Below are positions 1-6,280 of a stretch of DNA of 7,376 nucleotides, piece by piece (position 1 is the first letter of the stretch; each line of letters begins with the position of its first letter). The notes beneath the pieces are model-generated. The model saw only the letters and a program-made list of their open reading frames with translations. It was not told the origin of the DNA and made no database searches. This stretch comes from Desulfobacteraceae bacterium (GTDB lineage: Bacteria; Desulfobacterota; DSM-4660; Desulfatiglandales; Desulfatiglandaceae). The stretch is from NCBI GenBank assembly GCA_020349865.1, contig CP070700.1:517111-524486 (forward strand), in the 5' to 3' direction. Both the position numbers and the translations under genes were made by a program.

Positions 1-131
1 CAAGCTAAGTGTTTCGATTCGCAAATATGATAACGTATATTTTATGAGTCTAACCTTTGGAATTGCTCACTCGTCTCGGCTGAGCTCGTCGCAGGCAACA
101 CTTAGTCCCGAGGGCTTCGACTGATCTCAGC
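1..131. repeat. Intergenic repeat, left copy
   Basis: This stretch before the methyltransferase matches the 3050-3143 region in two ways. Bases 2-20 match 3050-3068 directly at 17 of 19 positions (AAGCTAAGT..TTCGATTC). Bases 104-131 match the reverse complement of 3101-3128 at 26 of 28 positions, with core GGGCTTCGACTGA. GCTCACTC at 65-72 also reappears inverted at 3136-3143. Each copy is partly palindromic, which explains matches in both orientations. It resembles the scattered CTGAGCTTGTCGAAG-type intergenic repeats seen in many bacterial genomes (recollection, not searched). The left boundary may lie outside the window. No convincing promoter was found here. Confidence 0.7.
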
Positions 132-235
132 AGAAGTATGAATAAATACGTTATCGACTTTATGAATCGAGGGACTAAGTATATGAAAGCATTATTGCAC
201 CTGTTTTGCAAACACTCGTCTCTAAACTTAAAAAA

Positions 236-240
236 GGAAA
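236..240 (+). promoter_or_regulatory. Ribosome binding site of the methyltransferase
   Basis: An A-rich run followed by GGAAA lies 5-7 bases before ATG 246. It decides the start in favour of 246 over the in-frame ATGs at 138 and 183. ATG 183 has a weaker GAGGGA eight bases upstream and cannot be fully excluded. Confidence 0.6.
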
Positions 241-245
241 CCGAT

Positions 246-1244
246 ATGAACGCGCAAGACATAAATCAAGGCCAACTCCTTGAAATATCTGGAAACTACT
301 GGAAGTCCTGTACCCTTCATGCTGGTATGAAGCTTGATGTATTTACGGCCTTGGGCAGAGACCAGCTCACGAGCAAGGATTTGTCCCAAAAATTAAATGG
401 AGACAAAAGAGGCGTAACAATGCTTCTTAATGCTCTTACGGCTATGAATCTTCTGACAAAAAAAAATGAAAAATATTCCAACACGTCAACCAGCGCATCC
501 CTCCTCTCAAAAGACTCTCCCCAATATATTGGCCACATGATAACGCACCATCACCATCTGGTGGTCTCTTGGTCTCAGCTGGATCAGGCTGTCAGGACTG
601 GTGCTCCCGTAAGAAAAAGGGCATCTCAAAAAAATGAAGAATTGCGAGAAAGCTTCCTTATGGGCATGTTTAATATGGCCATGATACTTGCCCCCCGGCT
701 GGTAAAGAAATTAGATCTTTCCAAGCGCTACCACCTCCTCGACCTGGGTGGTGGGCCCGGAACCTATGCTATCCATTTTTGTCTGATCAATCCCCAACTC
801 AAAGCCACTGTCTATGACCTTCCCACTACCAGGCCATTTGCCGAAAAGACCATAAAAAAATTCGGTCTGGCTGGCCGGATTAATTTCATGGACGGGGATT
901 ACCTTGAAGAGGGGATTAAAGGGGTCTATGATGTTATCTGGCTTTCTCAAATTCTCCATGGGGAAGGACCTGAAGACTGCCGAGGGATTATCCAGAAAGC
1001 AGTTTCCGCACTTAAGCCGGGCGGGATGATTATTGTCCACGATTTCCTTTTAAATGACACAATGGACGGCCCTCTTTTTCCGGCGCTTTTCTCCCTCAAC
1101 ATGCTATTGGGCACACCCAATGGCCAGTCTTACTCTGAGAAACAAATAATGGACATGCTCTCTGGAGCAGGCGTAAAAGAAATCCGACGCATTCCCTTTC
1201 AGAGTCCAAATGATTCAGGGGTTATTACAGGTGTGGTTAATTAA
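246..1244 (+). CDS. SAM-dependent O-methyltransferase (acetylserotonin/hydroxyneurosporene MT-like)
   Basis: A 332-residue class I methyltransferase. Residues about 10-90 look like the N-terminal winged-helix dimerisation domain of small-molecule O-methyltransferases. The SAM site begins with DLGGGPGTYA (166-175), followed by the acidic residue D191 in VYDLP, D216/D218 in MDGDY, and a post-motif at 256-266 (LKPGGMIIVHD). SQILHGEGPEDC (234-245) places H238 where plant and bacterial relatives carry the catalytic base. Length fits the family. The frame is open back to ATG 138, but the extra 36 residues are not family-like and ATG 246 has the better ribosome site. Unusual is a run of four histidines (101-104). 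The TPR gene follows 20 bp later, suggesting an operon. The substrate is unknown: relatives methylate hydroxyls of aromatic or polyketide-like compounds, but some homologues have other roles. Confidence 0.85.
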   Translation: MNAQDINQGQLLEISGNYWKSCTLHAGMKLDVFTALGRDQLTSKDLSQKLNGDKRGVTMLLNALTAMNLLTKKNEKYSNTSTSASLLSKDSPQYIGHMITHHHHLVVSWSQLDQAVRTGAPVRKRASQKNEELRESFLMGMFNMAMILAPRLVKKLDLSKRYHLLDLGGGPGTYAIHFCLINPQLKATVYDLPTTRPFAEKTIKKFGLAGRINFMDGDYLEEGIKGVYDVIWLSQILHGEGPEDCRGIIQKAVSALKPGGMIIVHDFLLNDTMDGPLFPALFSLNMLLGTPNGQSYSEKQIMDMLSGAGVKEIRRIPFQSPNDSGVITGVVN

Positions 1245-1246
1245 TC

Positions 1247-1257
1247 AGGAAGGAGTG
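1247..1257 (+). promoter_or_regulatory. Strong ribosome binding site of the TPR gene
   Basis: AGGAAGGAGTG ends seven bases before ATG 1265 and sits wholly in the 20-bp gap after the methyltransferase stop. This supports translation from 1265 and coupling of the two genes. A second in-frame ATG at 1271 is too far to be preferred. Confidence 0.7.
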
Positions 1258-1264
1258 AAAAAAC

Positions 1265-1771
1265 ATGAAAATGAAAATCAGATTGTTTTTGGTCCTTTTT
1301 GTTGTGTCAATGTCCACGGGCTGGGCCCTGGCGGATGAAAATTTCGAATCGGCCAAGAAGTTCTTTAATGCCGAAGAATATAAGAAAGCCGTTCGTCTTT
1401 TAAAAAAGGTCACCAAGGAGGAAACTTCCAATACAGAGGCATGGATTCTTTTAGGGGATAGTTACGGCAGCTTAGGGAAAAACAAAGATGCTGTTAAGGC
1501 GTATGAAAACGCTATTCGGAATGATCCAGAGAGTGAAGTGGCTTTCTTTGGCTTGGGGGTAACTTGTGGCAGAATGCGCAAGCATTCAATTGCAATTGAC
1601 GCTTTTAAAAAAGTTATTGAAATTAACCCTAATAATGCTAACGCCCATTTTGAGCTGGGAGTAAGCTATGATCGTACCGCAAGTATCAGCAAAGCCTTTG
1701 AGCAGTATAAGATTCTCAAAAAGCTTGATGCGAATCTCGCTGATAAGCTGTATCAAATAATATTTTATTAA
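1265..1771 (+). CDS. Secreted/periplasmic tetratricopeptide repeat protein
   Basis: A 168-residue protein with a clear signal peptide: basic MKMKIR start, hydrophobic core 7-15, and likely cleavage after ALA at residue 23. The mature part is almost entirely TPR helices. Approximate units are 26-56, 57-90, 91-124 and 125-158, with typical positions such as AWILLGDSYGSLGKNKDAVK (59-78), A..GLG (93-98) and INPNNANAHFELGVSYD (120-136). TPR proteins act as scaffolds for protein partners and have no catalytic role by themselves. No lipobox cysteine is seen at the cleavage site, so a soluble periplasmic protein is more likely than a lipoprotein. The 20-bp gap to the upstream methyltransferase implies co-transcription, but the partner is unknown. 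The C terminus ends in a hydrophobic YQIIFY shortly after the last repeat. Confidence 0.85.
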   Translation: MKMKIRLFLVLFVVSMSTGWALADENFESAKKFFNAEEYKKAVRLLKKVTKEETSNTEAWILLGDSYGSLGKNKDAVKAYENAIRNDPESEVAFFGLGVTCGRMRKHSIAIDAFKKVIEINPNNANAHFELGVSYDRTASISKAFEQYKILKKLDANLADKLYQIIFY

Positions 1772-1828
1772 ATTTTCGGATCGCAAAATATAATTTATCA
1801 ATGCCCTTGCAATATTGAAAAAGAGAGG

Positions 1829-1876
1829 TATCAGGGCTTGACATTTGACACAGCCTGATGCAGTGAGTTGTAAAAT
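1829..1876 (+). promoter_or_regulatory. Possible promoter/operator before the MFS gene
   Basis: Two TTGACA boxes stand in tandem at 1838-1843 and 1845-1850, seven bases apart. They lie in the loop of an imperfect inverted repeat (ATCAGGGC ending at 1837; GCCTGAT at 1853-1859). A TAAAAT lies at 1871-1876, 20 bases after the second box, which is longer than the usual spacing; TTGTAA at 1868-1873 fits 17 bases but is a poor -10. A weak or activator-dependent promoter is possible. Confidence 0.3.
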
Positions 1877-1902
1877 CCCTTGCGACCCCTTAAACTCTGA
1901 CC

Positions 1903-3039
1903 ATGAAAATATTTTTTCTCTTGCTCTTCTGGAGCTTGTGGTACGTAAATTTTTCTTCTCGCACAATAATTTCTCCCCTTCTACCCATTATCGAAGACGA
2001 GTTCGCGATCAGCCATGCCGTAGCAGGCAGCATCTTTTCCTTTTTGTCCGTAGGCTATACCATTACGTTGCTTCTTTCGGGAGTGCTATCCCCAAGAATT
2101 GGCTACAAGCGGTCAATCGCATTGGGTTTTTTACTTTTGATGACGTCTCTGTTTTTTCTAAGATACTCAACAACCTACGCTTCCTTTGCTGCCGCCTCTC
2201 TATGTATCGGGCTCGGAGCAGGCATATACTTGCCAAGCGCCATTCCCCTCATAACGGCGGTTTTTGAGCGCAAAAACTGGGGAAAGGCTATTGCTTTTCA
2301 AGAAACAGCTGCTTCCTTCAGCATACTCTCCATTCCATTGCTGACAGCCCTCGCCCTACGTTTTCTCAACTGGAGGGCACTCTTCTTCATTTTAAGTGTA
2401 TTATGCTTGTTTGTTTGTGCCTTTTTCTGCATCTTTTCTCCAGATTTTCGCCCTCAAACGGAAAAAAGAGCCCGGTTTTCGCGCGTATTGCGTCGCAGGA
2501 GTTTCCGGGTCATGGCAACCCTCTGGGTTTTTATCGGCTCTTGCGGTCTTGGCCTCTACAACGTGATTCCCTTGTTTCTTGTAAAAGAAAATGGAATGAA
2601 CCTGGAAACGGCCAATACCATCTTTGGATTTTCCCGCATCGGGGGCTTCATAGTTGCTATACTGGTCGGATTTCTTGTGGATCGGTATGGGGCTAAAAAG
2701 ATCCTGTTCCTTGTGGTATTGGCTACAGGACTATCAACGATGAGCCTTGCCTTAGCCCAGACCATACCCTTTCTTGTGGCAATGCTTTTTCTTCAGGCGA
2801 CCATTTATCCCGCGTTTTTCCCGGTTGCCCTGGTAGCCATCTCAAAGCTCACGGATCTCAATGAACGAAGCATCTTTACCGGCACGACTGTAGCTATTGG
2901 GGTGATCGTTGGACTTGGGCTTACTCCCCTTATCTTGGGTGCAGTGGCTGATGTGTGGAACTTCAAGGTTGGTATTTTTTCTCTGGGAGCGCTTACGACA
3001 TTTTCCTGCATTTCGCTGAGAGGCATTAGAGGCATGTAG
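1903..3039 (+). CDS. Major facilitator superfamily transporter
   Basis: A 378-residue inner-membrane protein with about 12 hydrophobic segments in two halves, separated by a basic cytoplasmic loop around 181-203 (TEKRARFSRVLRRRSFR). The MFS motif between TM2 and TM3 appears as GVLSPRIGYKRS (60-71) with the usual aspartate replaced by proline. The equivalent in the second half, GFLVDRYGAKK (256-266), is intact. TM4 carries G..AGIYLP (103-110), and the segment SF..LSIPLL (138-147) lies in TM5. These fit MFS secondary transporters driven by a proton or other ion gradient. Substrate cannot be read from sequence; organic anion or drug efflux are both possible. The in-frame TAA at 1891-1893 limits the start to 1903 or later. 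No Shine-Dalgarno is visible, which is unlike the neighbouring genes. The protein is on the short side for MFS (usually 390-450), with TM1 beginning almost at the first residue. Confidence 0.85.
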   Translation: MKIFFLLLFWSLWYVNFSSRTIISPLLPIIEDEFAISHAVAGSIFSFLSVGYTITLLLSGVLSPRIGYKRSIALGFLLLMTSLFFLRYSTTYASFAAASLCIGLGAGIYLPSAIPLITAVFERKNWGKAIAFQETAASFSILSIPLLTALALRFLNWRALFFILSVLCLFVCAFFCIFSPDFRPQTEKRARFSRVLRRRSFRVMATLWVFIGSCGLGLYNVIPLFLVKENGMNLETANTIFGFSRIGGFIVAILVGFLVDRYGAKKILFLVVLATGLSTMSLALAQTIPFLVAMLFLQATIYPAFFPVALVAISKLTDLNERSIFTGTTVAIGVIVGLGLTPLILGAVADVWNFKVGIFSLGALTTFSCISLRGIRGM

Positions 3040-3049
3040 AGATCATCAT

Positions 3050-3143
3050 AAGCTAAGTCCTTCGATTCATAAGTTCGATGACGAACCTATTCAGAATTCG
3101 GCTGAGCTCAGTCGAAGCCCTCAGGACTTGGTGCTGAGTGAGC
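3050..3143. repeat. Intergenic repeat, right copy
   Basis: Lies between the convergent MFS and LUD genes. Bases 3050-3068 match 2-20 directly (17/19), and 3101-3128 match 104-131 in inverted orientation (26/28). It contains the perfect palindrome CTGAGCTCAG at 3102-3111 and inverted CTTCGA/TCGAAG half-sites at 3060-3065 and 3112-3117. As the only structured sequence between two convergent genes, it could help end transcription, but there is no T-run of a classical terminator. The rest of the gap (3144-3180) is GC-rich with a small CCTC/GAGG stem and nothing else recognised. Confidence 0.7.
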
Positions 3144-3180
3144 AAAGAGCTACCCCTCGTCGGGTTGAGGCGGAGCTTCG

Positions 3181-3825
3181 TTAGTAACCCAGGTTTTCAC
3201 CGACCAGTTTTACGTGGATGCGGCCTTTGATCATGTGGCCTTCTATGATGCTCCACATGTTGCAGATACGTTGAGGCGACTTGCAGTCGGCGCAGAGGCC
3301 GGTCTCTACACAAGGGTTGTTGAGCCCCAGACGAATGGCGTTGACTGGTCCCGCGTAATGCTTGACCCGAGCCATGGCCGAGTCCAAATCAGAGGCTACC
3401 TTATTCATACCCACCACAAGGATGACTTTCTTAGGCCCGAATGTCATAGCCGCTACCCGGTTGCCCATGCCATCAAGGTTGACCAACTTTCCGTCCAGGG
3501 TGATGGCGTTAGAACTGGCGATCATCACATCAGCTGTCATCCCCTTACGCCTGAGTTCGAGACCCTCCTCCGGGGAGAGCCCGGGCTGGTAGGGATCAAT
3601 GACCTCAACTCCAGGCAGCTTAGTTATCTCCTGCCAAAGACCCATGCCTACGGCCGTCATTGAGCCACAGCGAAAGACCATAGCCCCCTGGGGAATCATC
3701 GCAACGATCTCATTCCGGGCCTGGCCGGCGGTGGGGGAATAGCTGCCCTCCATACGCCGTTTCTCCAAGTTTTTAATTATGTCCCTGGCAACCTTTTCGT
3801 TCCAAACAATCTGGTGTTCATCCAT
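3181..3825 (-). CDS. Stand-alone LUD-domain protein (LutC/YkgG-like)
   Basis: A 214-residue cytoplasmic protein of the LUD family (formerly DUF162), whose best-known members are LutC and LutB of the lactate oxidation complex. Visible family signatures are GAMVFRCGSMTAVGMGLW (47-64), TADVMIASSNAITLDGKLVN (97-116) and GNRVAAMTFGPKKVILVVGMNKV (121-143). The C-terminal part holds a cysteine cluster, C172-x5-C178-x2-C181-x6-C188, within CVETGLCADCKSPQRIC. This could bind an Fe-S cluster or zinc, but that is inference. A strong AGGAGGAGG sits just before ATG 3825. There is no lutA or lutB gene beside it, so a role in lactate oxidation should not be assumed; many such stand-alone LUD proteins have no known function. 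The hybrid kinase gene lies 70 bp upstream on the same strand, so shared transcription is possible. Confidence 0.85.
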   Translation of the reverse strand: MDEHQIVWNEKVARDIIKNLEKRRMEGSYSPTAGQARNEIVAMIPQGAMVFRCGSMTAVGMGLWQEITKLPGVEVIDPYQPGLSPEEGLELRRKGMTADVMIASSNAITLDGKLVNLDGMGNRVAAMTFGPKKVILVVGMNKVASDLDSAMARVKHYAGPVNAIRLGLNNPCVETGLCADCKSPQRICNMWSIIEGHMIKGRIHVKLVGENLGY

Positions 3826-3830
3826 TTTTT

Positions 3831-3840
3831 GCCTCCTCCT
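3831..3840 (-). promoter_or_regulatory. Strong ribosome binding site of the LUD gene
   Basis: On the minus strand AGGAGGAGGC is followed by a short A-run and ATG at 3825. It is close to an ideal Shine-Dalgarno and predicts high translation, stronger than that of the upstream kinase. The 70-bp gap between the genes shows no terminator hairpin. Confidence 0.7.
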
Positions 3841-3895
3841 ATTACGGGTAGCATAATATTTTTTGCACTTCTCTTCTCAGATCCAAAGTTGGAAA

Positions 3896-5878
3896 CTACC
3901 TATTGTTCTTCCCTAAGATCTCTTTTATTTTTTGAGATAATTCTCTCATCTTGAAGGGCTTCTGGATAAACCCGTCACAACCCCGCTTCAAAATCTCTGA
4001 AGCCTGACCCTCGATACTGTACCCGCTCGAAAGAATAACCTTTACGTTGGGATTGATCGCTTTCAACCTCTCATAGGTCTCCCCGCCACCCATCTCTGGC
4101 ATGATCATATCCAGAACTACCACATCAATATTGCCTTGATTTTTCTCATAAAGCATTATTGCCTCTCTGCCATTTCTTGCTGATAACACCTGATAGCCCA
4201 TTTTTTTTAGGGCCTTCTCTCCAATAGCAACGATCCTTTCGTCATCGTCTACCAGGAGGATGGTCTCTGTCCCTTTCATTAGGTTCCCCGGTGACTTCTT
4301 TTCTTCAATAATCTCGCCTTCCGAGGCAGGCAGATAAATATTGAAGTTGGCCCCTTGACCCTTTTCACTGTAAACATTGATGATACCCCCATGATTTCTG
4401 ACAATACCATAAACAGAGGCAAGACCCAGACCTGTTCCTCTGCCCATCTCCTTTGTGGTAAAGAATGGCTCAAATATCCTTTGCTGGGTCGTTTCATCCA
4501 TTCCCACGCCAGTGTCAGTAACCGAAATCTTTACAAACTTACCTGGCGCCAGATGATATGGTTTTACGAAGTTTTCATCAAGTATCACGTTTCTGGTTTG
4601 AAGATAGAGTTCTCCGCCTCCAGGCATTGCCTGCCAGGCATTGACATAAAGGTTTAGCAAAACCTGTTCAATTTGCCTTTGATCAACCTCTACAGCCCAA
4701 ATGTCGTCTTGATAATTGATGTGTATTCGAACCTCTTTGTGTGTCCTGCCAAATATAAGGAAGGTTCTTTTGATCAATTCCGTCAGATCAGTCGGCTTGA
4801 CATCATACTTGCCGGTTCTGGCAAAACCTAATAGCTGTTTGGTAAGATCCGTTCCGCTTTTAACGATGTCCTCCATATCTTTGAGATCCTCATACTGTGA
4901 CTGAGAAGGATCAGCATCCATGATCATCAGGGATATACGCCCCTGGATACCCATAAGCAGGTTATTAAAGTCATGGGCGATACCCCCGGCAAGGGTACCA
5001 AGTGCCTCCATCCTTCTTGCTTGCTCGAGTTCTGCTTCAAGTCTTTTTTCCGACGTAATGTCTCTAACAAAGCACATGGTAGCGGGCCGACTCTCCCATG
5101 TTATAAGTACCGAATTAATTTGCCGCCATACCTGTTCACCAGCTTTGCTTATAGCCCTATAAGTGTAGTTAGTATTAACTTCCTCGCCTTTTAGTCTTCT
5201 CTTATATCTTTCAACCACCATGTCTCTGTCTTCAGAATGGATACGACTACTAAAAGGAATTGAGGCTAACTCCTTAAGAGAATATCCTGTCATTTCTAAG
5301 GTGCGAGGATTTGCATACTTGAACACACCATCCTGAACAACGAAAATGGCATCATAAGCATTTTCCACGAGTAGCCAATACTTCTCTTCCGACTCTCGCA
5401 AGGCCTCCTCGGCCCGCTTGCGCTGGGTGATATCTTCGGCAATGCCAGCAATACGGAGTATCTGCCCATCTTCACCGGTAATGGCGAACCCTCTGTCCGA
5501 TACCCAACGAACCGAACCGTCGGGACGAACGATTCGATATTCTCTGGTTTCTCCTCCTCCTGTTTCAGCAATTTTGGCGAAGGATTCTTGGGCAGAGTTT
5601 AAATCATCGGGGTAAATGCTTTCCGCCCAGTCCTCGTACCTATTGTAAAGTTCTTTAATCGAGCGCCCCCAAATCGTTTCGTATGCAGGGCTGACGTAAA
5701 TGACCTTTTGCTCGTTCCAGTCAAATAGCCAGAAGACTTCACGAATGTTTTCAGCAAGTTCCCTGAACCGTTCTTCGCTCTCACGCAGTGCTTCCTCCAC
5801 TCGTTTAAGTTGAAAAACTTTCTCCCTTAACTCTTTGATACTTCGTTCTATTTCTGCATAGGCCGGCTTCCTGCCCAT
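3896..5878 (-). CDS. PAS-PAS hybrid sensor histidine kinase with receiver domain
   Basis: A 660-residue soluble kinase with no transmembrane segment, so it probably senses a cytoplasmic signal. A coiled-coil start (5-38) leads to PAS 1 with PAC (about 34-155; [14 protein letters not shown] at 112-125) and PAS 2 (about 163-276), joined by repeated EEALRESEE linkers. The HisKA domain carries [13 protein letters not shown] with phosphoacceptor H302. The HATPase domain shows the N box ([11 protein letters not shown]413), G1 box (DTGVGM, D455), F box (FEPFFTTK) and G2 box (GRGTGLGLA, 479-487). The C-terminal receiver has acidic D544-D546, phosphoacceptor D590 in [10 protein letters not shown]617 and K640. 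All catalytic residues are intact. No DNA-binding output is fused, so phosphate probably passes to an HPt protein or separate regulator, or the receiver modulates the kinase. The frame stays open to 5950, but ATG 5878 has GGAGG at 5887-5891 and the predicted promoter lies inside the longer frame. Confidence 0.93.
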   Translation of the reverse strand: MGRKPAYAEIERSIKELREKVFQLKRVEEALRESEERFRELAENIREVFWLFDWNEQKVIYVSPAYETIWGRSIKELYNRYEDWAESIYPDDLNSAQESFAKIAETGGGETREYRIVRPDGSVRWVSDRGFAITGEDGQILRIAGIAEDITQRKRAEEALRESEEKYWLLVENAYDAIFVVQDGVFKYANPRTLEMTGYSLKELASIPFSSRIHSEDRDMVVERYKRRLKGEEVNTNYTYRAISKAGEQVWRQINSVLITWESRPATMCFVRDITSEKRLEAELEQARRMEALGTLAGGIAHDFNNLLMGIQGRISLMIMDADPSQSQYEDLKDMEDIVKSGTDLTKQLLGFARTGKYDVKPTDLTELIKRTFLIFGRTHKEVRIHINYQDDIWAVEVDQRQIEQVLLNLYVNAWQAMPGGGELYLQTRNVILDENFVKPYHLAPGKFVKISVTDTGVGMDETTQQRIFEPFFTTKEMGRGTGLGLASVYGIVRNHGGIINVYSEKGQGANFNIYLPASEGEIIEEKKSPGNLMKGTETILLVDDDERIVAIGEKALKKMGYQVLSARNGREAIMLYEKNQGNIDVVVLDMIMPEMGGGETYERLKAINPNVKVILSSGYSIEGQASEILKRGCDGFIQKPFKMRELSQKIKEILGKNNR

Positions 5879-5912
5879 AAGTGTGTCCTCCAATAGGCCA
5901 TTGCTGATAGGG

Positions 5913-5928
5913 CCCCTATTTTTAGGGG
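5913..5928 (-). other. Hairpin at the 5' end of the kinase transcript
   Basis: CCCCTA-TTTT-TAGGGG is a perfect 6-bp stem with a 4-base loop. It begins within a few bases of the predicted transcription start (about 5925) of the kinase mRNA, so the RNA would start with this stem. It overlaps the palindrome ATAGGG-C-CCCTAT (5907-5919), so the two pairings exclude each other. It could protect the 5' end or be part of an operator. Confidence 0.55.
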
Positions 5929-5931
5929 AAA

Positions 5932-5960
5932 AGCATAAGGAAGTTGACATTGTGTGTCAA
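5932..5960 (-). promoter_or_regulatory. Sigma70-type promoter of the hybrid kinase
   Basis: Read on the minus strand: -35 TTGACA at 5955-5960, a 17-base spacer, and -10 TATGCT at 5932-5937; predicted start near 5925, about 47 bases before ATG 5878. The -35 lies in a perfect inverted repeat, TTGACA-TTGTG-TGTCAA (5944-5960). An 11-bp inverted repeat brackets the promoter (5911-5921 and 5965-5975). Both look like places for a regulator to bind. Confidence 0.65.
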
Positions 5961-6009
5961 TTACAAATAGGGGCCGTTATGGTGTGGCACTATGATCTGG
6001 GTTGATTAG

Positions 6010-6043
6010 GGTTTTTTAATACCCCGTCCTCTTGCGGCAGGGT
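6010..6043. repeat. CTTGC-loop hairpin repeat, copy A
   Basis: This 34-bp unit matches 6639-6672 at 31 of 34 positions. It starts with GGTTTTTTAATACCC and holds an imperfect stem ACCCCG..CC / GG..CAGGGT around a TCTTGC loop. Similar ACCCCG-CTTGC-GGGGT hairpins are, from memory, common between genes of deltaproteobacteria. Confidence 0.65.
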
Positions 6044-6053
6044 TTCCGCTAGT

Positions 6054-6088
6054 TCCCTCTCCCTGGGGAGAGGGGCAGGGTGAGGGAG
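6054..6088. repeat. REP-like palindromic element
   Basis: CCCTCTCCC (6055-6063), a two-base centre TG, then GGGAGAGGG (6066-6074) form a perfect 9-bp inverted repeat, followed by GCAGGGTGAGGGAG. This matches a widespread intergenic repeat type (reverse strand CTCACCCT..CCCTCTCC) known from many proteobacterial genomes; recognition is from memory. Confidence 0.6.
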
Positions 6089-6111
6089 TAAAAGAAATAT
6101 TATGCCTCTGT

Positions 6112-6138
6112 ATACCCCGATCGCTTGCGTCGAGGCAG
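6112..6138. repeat. CTTGC-loop hairpin repeat, degenerate copy C
   Basis: ATACCCCG followed by CGCTTGCG and a GGCAG end resembles copies A and B in order and spacing, but the stem is weaker and four bases are added (CCCCGA pairs imperfectly with TCGAGG). It is probably a decayed member of the same family. Confidence 0.35.
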
Positions 6139-6155
6139 TTGATTTTTTAATTTTC

Positions 6156-6183
6156 TTGACATTCGAAAATCGAAAAATAAAAT
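6156..6183 (+). promoter_or_regulatory. Orphan sigma70-type promoter
   Basis: TTGACA (6156-6161), a 16-base spacer, and TAAAAT (6178-6183), close to consensus, with predicted start near 6190. The spacer has a tandem TCGAAAAT/CGAAAAA repeat. No gene follows within 600 bases; the next is the creatininase at 6790 on the same strand. The start point coincides with the perfect palindrome at 6188-6214, the classic position of a repressor site. Confidence 0.55.
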
Positions 6184-6187
6184 AGTA

Positions 6188-6217
6188 ACATATGTGCATA
6201 TTATGCACATATGTGCA
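6188..6217. promoter_or_regulatory. Perfect palindromic operator-like site
   Basis: CATATGTGCATA (6189-6200), one central T, then TATGCACATATG (6202-6213) pair perfectly; A6188 and T6214 extend it to 27 bp. A further half-site follows, so CATATGTGCA occurs directly at 6189-6198 and 6208-6217. Its symmetry and position over the start of the orphan promoter point to binding by a dimeric regulator. The regulator is not identified. Confidence 0.65.
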
Positions 6218-6248
6218 AAGCCTGAATATCAGCGAAAGTGTTATTAGC

Positions 6249-6261
6249 CTCTGCGGCAGAG
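6249..6261. repeat. Small hairpin in the leader
   Basis: CTCTGC-G-GCAGAG is a perfect 6-bp inverted repeat with one central base, between the palindromic operator and the MITE-like element. As RNA it would open to a shorter stem. No T-run follows, so it is not a classical terminator. Confidence 0.35.
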
Positions 6262-6280
6262 ATTAATTGTATTGCCTGAT

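Larger units (their letters stand above)
5911..5975. repeat. 11-bp inverted repeat bracketing the kinase promoter
   Basis: GGCCCCTATTT at 5911-5921 is the exact reverse complement of AAATAGGGGCC at 5965-5975. The centres are 54 bp apart, about five helical turns, with the -35 and -10 boxes between them. This spacing suits a looping repressor or the ends of a tiny element; no function is known. Confidence 0.6.

Noticed and set aside
13..41. TTCGAT-N17-TATATT as promoter of the methyltransferase
   Set aside because: Spacing is right but the -35 matches consensus at only two positions and lies within the repeat.
138..245. N-terminal extension of the methyltransferase from ATG 138
   Set aside because: The 36 residues do not resemble the family, ATG 138 overlaps the end of the repeat region, and ATG 246 has a better ribosome site and gives normal length.
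1772..1792. A/T-rich inverted repeat after the TPR gene as terminator
   Set aside because: Stem of only five A/T pairs with no GC core or T-run; too weak to call.
1845..2267. 140-codon plus-strand frame overlapping the MFS start
   Set aside because: Out of frame with the transporter, low-complexity composition, no family features; a shadow of the MFS gene.
3214..3663. 149-codon plus-strand frame over the LUD gene
   Set aside because: Antisense shadow; the minus strand encodes a clear LUD domain with a strong ribosome site.
5990..6208. 72-codon minus-strand frame in the divergent region
   Set aside because: Runs through the REP-like element, hairpin copy A and the orphan promoter/palindrome; no ribosome site or recognisable domain.
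6213..6266. 17-codon GTG frame just after the palindrome
   Set aside because: No ribosome site and very short; no reason to think it is translated.
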